Of a stretch of 64,000 nt of DNA, positions 59,975 to 64,000 are shown piece by piece. The notes beneath the pieces were generated by a model, which worked only from the letters and a program-made list of their open reading frames with translations, did not search any database and was not told the origin of the DNA. Every line of letters begins with the position of its first letter. The stretch's first letter is position 1. The stretch comes from a virus. The stretch lies in IMG/VR virus record IMGVR_UViG_3300020213_000030, positions 1-64,000 of that record; one strand, written 5' to 3'. Position numbers and translations under genes: made by a program.

Positions 59975-60532
59975 ATGCAGATCTCCACCCAGGTCATGAC
60001 TACAACCCGGATCATCCTGAACCAGAAAGAGATCGAGGACGCGCTGATCGCGTACCTGCGGTCCAAAACTGAGATCCCCAATAACGTCAAGTTCGACATC
60101 GACATTGGCGACAATGCCGACAAAGAGCTCGAGGGCGAGATCACGATCTTTGGCGGTTCGGATATTCCCTTCGATCCTCCGTTCACGGAGAACACCAAGC
60201 CGGCGGCCGAGCCCAAGCGCCGCGGTGGCAAGGGTACCCAGGCTGAAACCCGACAGACTTTCACCGTTCCCGACGAGCAAGAAGCTGTTGAGGATACGGA
60301 TGGTAAGACAACGGGTGAGACCCGTCAGGTCGAGCTCCCAGCCACCGTCGCTACGAATGAACCCAAGCCGGATGCACCCAAGGTTGAGACCGAGGTCAAG
60401 CCGGCGATGATAACTGCGAAGATCTTCCCTGATCCTGCCACGTCAGCGGCGTACACGCCCGTACCCGCGGAACCCAGCCCCGAGGTGAAGGCGAAATCCC
60501 TGTTCGCCAACCTAGTGAAGCCGGCCAACTAG
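59975..60532 (+). CDS. Unknown protein with long disordered tail
   Basis: 185 aa. ATG at 59975 with AGAGG upstream. Residues 1-65 look folded (IILNQKEIEDALIAYLRSKT, then FDIDIGDNADKELEGEITI). The remainder is Pro/Thr/Glu/Lys-rich and likely disordered, ending AKSLFANLVKPAN. It follows the resolvase by three bases. Function unknown. Confidence 0.65.
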   Translation: MQISTQVMTTTRIILNQKEIEDALIAYLRSKTEIPNNVKFDIDIGDNADKELEGEITIFGGSDIPFDPPFTENTKPAAEPKRRGGKGTQAETRQTFTVPDEQEAVEDTDGKTTGETRQVELPATVATNEPKPDAPKVETEVKPAMITAKIFPDPATSAAYTPVPAEPSPEVKAKSLFANLVKPAN

Positions 60533-60542
60533 GCCGGCTTAC

Positions 60543-60713
60543 ATGGGAGCCTTCGTCAAAGCCCTGCTCATATCGGGGCTCATCACCGGGGGGTTATTCG
60601 CACTTGTGTGGGCGGCAGTTCCCTTGATAATGTTTTTGATAATCACGGGAATATCATACGTGATTATAAAGGAAAATCAGCAAGCCCGTCGTAACGTCCA
60701 GCATCGACGGTAG
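60543..60713 (+). CDS. Small membrane protein, last plus-strand gene
   Basis: 56 aa. One long or two short hydrophobic helices (ALLISGLITGGLFALVWAAV, LIMFLIITGISYVII), then a basic tail. It ends just before the strong terminator. Function unknown. Confidence 0.55.
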   Translation: MGAFVKALLISGLITGGLFALVWAAVPLIMFLIITGISYVIIKENQQARRNVQHRR

Positions 60714-60714
60714 G

Positions 60715-60744
60715 AGCTGGAGGATTTTTCCTCCAGCTTTTTTC
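60715..60744 (+). terminator. Strong terminator ending the plus-strand genes
   Basis: 10-bp perfect stem AGCTGGAGGA/TCCTCCAGCT with TTTT loop and TTTTTCTTTT after it. It protects the convergent vRNAP gene, whose stop is at 60747, from read-through. Confidence 0.95.
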
Positions 60745-60746
60745 TT

Positions 60747-63700
60747 TTATCTCGTTAGGTTGATCCAGGGATTGAGCTGCCAGCTACTGAGGCCCATTCC
60801 CGGGCCGACCGAGTAGCCAAGCTTCCCGTCGTTGAACAGCGCCACGAAGTTGTCGACCAGTGGCGTACCAATGTCCCCAAGGACCGGGAGCCGCGGCGCC
60901 GACAGCATCAGCAGGGAGCGCAACGGGTTGTGTCGAAGCAGATAGACCGCCTCTTTCATGATGCGCAGCTTGTAGTTGTAGAACCACAGCAGGCCCACGC
61001 TCTCAAGATACTGGCGTGAGCGGCCGGCCAGGCGGTTGTAGTTGATGAACGCCTCGTTGACGGTGGCGATCGCGTCTTTGGTTTTCACCTTCTTGCGCTT
61101 GGTAAGGTCCTCGTAGAGCACCGCCTTGGCGACGAAATCACCGTACTGGACCGCACGAGCGAGGCCTTTGAACAGGGCCGTGTCCCGAGTGATCAGGGCA
61201 TAGCGAGCCGGGGTCCGGAGAGGTTCCTTAAGCCGATTCACCTTGTCTTCGATGAAGCCCAACCACTTGCCATCGGCGATCGCCAGATCCTCACCCGTTA
61301 CCTGGCCGTCTGAGATCGCCGAGAACTCGCCGGCCTCGATGAGTGGCCAAATCGACATGCGCTTGTAGCTATCACGGATCGACTGGAGCTGGTTCGTAAT
61401 GCGTCCGACGGTTGCATCGTCCTTCTTGCTCATTGCCGCCCGCAGATCAGCCTCGAGGTCGATCTCCTGAGCCCGACGCTTGATATACGTGTTGATCTCG
61501 GCCGTCTTGGCCTGGAACCCATGGATGATCGAGCGGATCGGCACACCCCGGTTGAGCAGTTGGAGCATGTTCGACACGATGTTGGCAGTTGGCACTAGGA
61601 TCGACTTCACCACGATGTTCGTCTTCACATTGCCGACGAGCTCCTGAAGATTGGCCTCGACACCCACCAGCAGCTCATAGGCAGTCTTCTCCTTGAGGAT
61701 CTTCCGGCCGCCAAAGATCCCGGTTGCGATTTTCTCGAACTGGGAAGCTACCTTGGGATTCCAGCGGGTCTTGCCCGAAAACAGATCCCCGACTGACGCC
61801 TGGCGGGCGCCGAAAGTGTCAAGCAACATGTCACGGCGGACCATGAACCGGCCAGGACCGAAGGCCGCAGCGATGGCTTTCTTCGCCTGGTTCGGGATAA
61901 GACCCACGGCCTCGATTAGGATACGATCGTCGGTCTTGGGATTGAGCTTTGCGATGTTTACGAACTCGTCCTGGCGGCCATCCTTTTCGCCCTGGATCCA
62001 GATCTCGTGGAGCCGGTCGACCAGCTGTTGGTTGACCTCCTGGGCCAGGAGCTCTTCAGCCTGACGACCACGCCATACGCCGATCATCTCAGCCAGGTCG
62101 GTAGAGTGATCAAGGTTCATGAGCCGCTTTGGATCAGCACCACGTTCGAAAGCATAGAGCCTACCCCTGTCATCATAGACCGGAAGCAGGTTCTCGTCTG
62201 TCTGGCGCTGATTGGTTATAAGGCGTTCGATGCGCTGGACACTTGGGTAGTCCTCAATACGCCCCGCCATGATTGCGCCCACCGTGAAGCCCGATTCGGG
62301 ATCAATACCCGAGGCCGTCTGATGTACCGTTTGGAGTACACCCTGGGTGAAGGGAGCCCGCCCCGAGACGGGGGCGAAATAGTATGAGCGCTTCCCGAGG
62401 AGCCGATCGGCCGATGACCCAGTATACGCATCGATCCGAGTGTAGCCGCGGCTGAGTAGGTGAGCATGCTCGGTGTCTGAGGCAATGATCAGGGAGCCCC
62501 CGTTTTGAACTTCCGAGGGGATATGCCCCTTGTAGTGGTTGTACAGCGCCGTGTCATTGCCATCGAGTTTTGCGAGTTCATCCGCACGCTGACCGATGAG
62601 ATAGCTTGTGACAAATTCTACACCCTCGCGCTCACCATTTTGGAGCAGATTTGTGACGGCGTCCTTGGCGGCCTGATCGGTTTCCGCAATCGCATAAAGT
62701 GTCACCAGCCGATCAATCTCCTCAATTAGCTGAGGCGCCGCCTTATGGGCCGTCGACCGGATGCCCAGGAGATTACCAATAGCGGTAGCATTGCGCAGGA
62801 GTTTGGTCCCATGCTCGCCGCTGACCATGTAGTGCGCCAGCTGCTCAGCCTTGGCCTTGATGAAGTCGATGTGAACTTCATCCTGTGCCTTGATCGAGCG
62901 CTCAAGGCCTTCAATCTCGTTGGCCAAACGATTGGCGTCCGTAAGAAGCTCGAGAGCGCCGGCGACGCCGAAAGAACCAGTGAGTGAAGCCAGATCAGTC
63001 TTGCCCAGGGCTTTGAACATCGCCGTCCAGTTCGCCTTCGAAACCGGTTTTTTGAACATCCGGTTCAGCTTGACCGGCAGCTCGTCGCGGAACTGCTGAC
63101 GCACCTGCTGGACGGTTGCACGCACCTTCGAGATCATGTCGAAAATGGGAGCGTTTTCACTGGTACGCCCAACAACGTCGGCGATCACTTCCTTGAACGG
63201 GTTCAGGCCGTTGCGTTTGTTGAGCCAGGAGACCATGCCCAAAGCAGCAACGGTCGCCTTCTGCTCGTTGATCATCGTGGCGACAAAGCTCACGAGGCCG
63301 GCGCCTGCTTTCACTATCCGGCTATTACTATTGCGGACGATCTCGGCCGACTTCTCGGCGATGATCGCGCTCTTATCCTGAACCAGATTAGCGAGATAAT
63401 TATTGATCTTGTCGAAACCGTTTTCGGTGCGCTGCCCGATGAAGGTCCGCTGGTCGCCGACATTCTCGATCATTGCGTACATCAGGTTGTCGAGGGCATA
63501 ACGGACATTGGTGGCCTTGGATCCCTCACCCGACATCCGGACTGACAGGCTGTTCATCACCGCATTGCCGGCGTTCTCGAGCACGGCGTCGAGGCCCGTG
63601 GCTTCACTCTTGTCCGCCTTCGGCTTCTCGATCCCTTTGAGAACGTCACGGAAAAGATCGCTGGTCATCGCTAGAGCCAGGAACGAAGACAACAGTGACG

Positions 63701-64000
63701 ACCGGCCGTGCTTGTCGGTCACCTGAATGAAGCGGCCGAGGAGAGCGTCGTATTTCTGACGAGCCTGGTAATCGTCGTTGACGTCACTGGGGTCATCATT
63801 CTTGCGAAATGCAGTGTACTTCAGCCCTTCGATGACATGCGCGTAGAGATCCTCCATGCGCGAGAGCGCATTGGAGTTGAGCTCGATCTCGGTCATCAGC
63901 GCCAGCTGGACAGAGGTAAAAGTGCTCTGCGCCTGCATCGTCCCGAGGTCCTGGAAGTGGTAAGCGAAAGTCGTGGTAACCTGCTCAGCCAGTCTCCTGG
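60747..64000 (-). CDS. Virion RNA polymerase (N4 gp50-like), C-terminal part, cut by window edge
   Basis: At least 1083 residues of a leftward gene; the frame is open to base 64000. The first Met inside the window is at 63938, but the reading frame continues upstream of it without a stop. It is all-helical and charged (QARQKYDALLGRFIQVTDKH, ANLVQDKSAIIAEKSAEIV), with SRQYLESVGLLWFYNYKLRI near the end and a C-terminus ...WQLNPWINLTR. A giant leftward gene ending convergent to the replication genes is the N4 gp50 arrangement. The fragment at 1-3104 is probably the start of the same gene on the complete genome. The C-terminal domain in N4 is needed to package the polymerase. Confidence 0.72.
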   Translation of the reverse strand, partial: RRLAEQVTTTFAYHFQDLGTMQAQSTFTSVQLALMTEIELNSNALSRMEDLYAHVIEGLKYTAFRKNDDPSDVNDDYQARQKYDALLGRFIQVTDKHGRSSLLSSFLALAMTSDLFRDVLKGIEKPKADKSEATGLDAVLENAGNAVMNSLSVRMSGEGSKATNVRYALDNLMYAMIENVGDQRTFIGQRTENGFDKINNYLANLVQDKSAIIAEKSAEIVRNSNSRIVKAGAGLVSFVATMINEQKATVAALGMVSWLNKRNGLNPFKEVIADVVGRTSENAPIFDMISKVRATVQQVRQQFRDELPVKLNRMFKKPVSKANWTAMFKALGKTDLASLTGSFGVAGALELLTDANRLANEIEGLERSIKAQDEVHIDFIKAKAEQLAHYMVSGEHGTKLLRNATAIGNLLGIRSTAHKAAPQLIEEIDRLVTLYAIAETDQAAKDAVTNLLQNGEREGVEFVTSYLIGQRADELAKLDGNDTALYNHYKGHIPSEVQNGGSLIIASDTEHAHLLSRGYTRIDAYTGSSADRLLGKRSYYFAPVSGRAPFTQGVLQTVHQTASGIDPESGFTVGAIMAGRIEDYPSVQRIERLITNQRQTDENLLPVYDDRGRLYAFERGADPKRLMNLDHSTDLAEMIGVWRGRQAEELLAQEVNQQLVDRLHEIWIQGEKDGRQDEFVNIAKLNPKTDDRILIEAVGLIPNQAKKAIAAAFGPGRFMVRRDMLLDTFGARQASVGDLFSGKTRWNPKVASQFEKIATGIFGGRKILKEKTAYELLVGVEANLQELVGNVKTNIVVKSILVPTANIVSNMLQLLNRGVPIRSIIHGFQAKTAEINTYIKRRAQEIDLEADLRAAMSKKDDATVGRITNQLQSIRDSYKRMSIWPLIEAGEFSAISDGQVTGEDLAIADGKWLGFIEDKVNRLKEPLRTPARYALITRDTALFKGLARAVQYGDFVAKAVLYEDLTKRKKVKTKDAIATVNEAFINYNRLAGRSRQYLESVGLLWFYNYKLRIMKEAVYLLRHNPLRSLLMLSAPRLPVLGDIGTPLVDNFVALFNDGKLGYSVGPGMGLSSWQLNPWINLTR

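Overview
The window is a continuous piece of a lytic podovirus genome of the N4 type (Schitoviridae-like). Four things show this: an N4-gp56-family major capsid protein inside an N4-ordered late operon, a T7-type RNA polymerase encoded as two separate subunits (like N4 gp15/gp16, RNAPII), an N4-like replication block (helicase, gp38-like protein, family A DNA polymerase, primase-like protein, RecA-like ATPase, SSB-like protein), and a giant gene in the position of the virion RNA polymerase (N4 gp50). Both window ends fall inside giant leftward genes: the left edge cuts one with only its N-terminal 1034 residues visible, and the right edge cuts one with only its C-terminal ~1083 residues visible. 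On a circular or terminally redundant map these would be the two ends of one vRNAP gene. If it is about N4-sized (roughly 3500 aa) only about 4 kb would be missing, giving a genome near 68 kb. A GcrA-type cell-cycle regulator, a GH108 endolysin and a 3TM-type holin point to an alphaproteobacterial host.

Layout. Positions 1-23232 (minus strand) are the late operon, read right to left: an Acb2-like protein, small paralogues, two HAD-like proteins, terminase small and large subunits, an adaptor-like protein, the lysis cassette (GH108 endolysin, two holin candidates, a coiled-coil membrane protein), an HTH-metallophosphoesterase, portal, scaffold-like protein, capsid, several virion proteins, a lysozyme-domain virion protein and vRNAP. 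Positions 23233-23412 are a divergent control region. From 23413 the plus strand starts with a proteasome-like Ntn hydrolase, then an ~800-base non-coding control region, then many small early genes and the two RNAPII subunits (29753-32431). Tail-fibre-like genes follow (32507-38731), unusually on the early/middle strand, with an Ig-like decoration candidate. The middle genes are a MoxR/VWA pair, dCMP deaminase, GcrA-like regulator, small unknown genes, a macrodomain protein, ThyX, an H-NS-like protein and the replication and recombination block to 60713. A strong terminator separates this from the convergent vRNAP gene.

How the parts work together. In N4 the injected vRNAP transcribes early genes from hairpin promoters, RNAPII transcribes middle genes, and host RNA polymerase transcribes late genes. 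The window fits this: two near-identical 5-bp/3-nt-loop hairpins followed four bases later by GGAT lie just upstream of early genes, both RNAPII subunits are present, and a sigma70-like promoter candidate lies ahead of the late operon.

The most striking unexplained signal is a near-palindromic 15-17-base element (consensus CATTATNNNGATAATC). It forms an array of about eight degenerate copies at 24531-24682 and recurs singly at gene boundaries across both arms. Other points of note: an HNH homing-endonuclease remnant at the split between the RNAPII subunits; a perfect 89-bp duplication that rewrites the end of the helicase; a DUF4314-like gene interrupted by an in-frame TAG; a frameshifted small gene; a free-standing LigA domain Ia fragment; a 22-bp inverted repeat ahead of the DNA polymerase gene; and two tRNA T-arm-like motifs near 53.6 kb.
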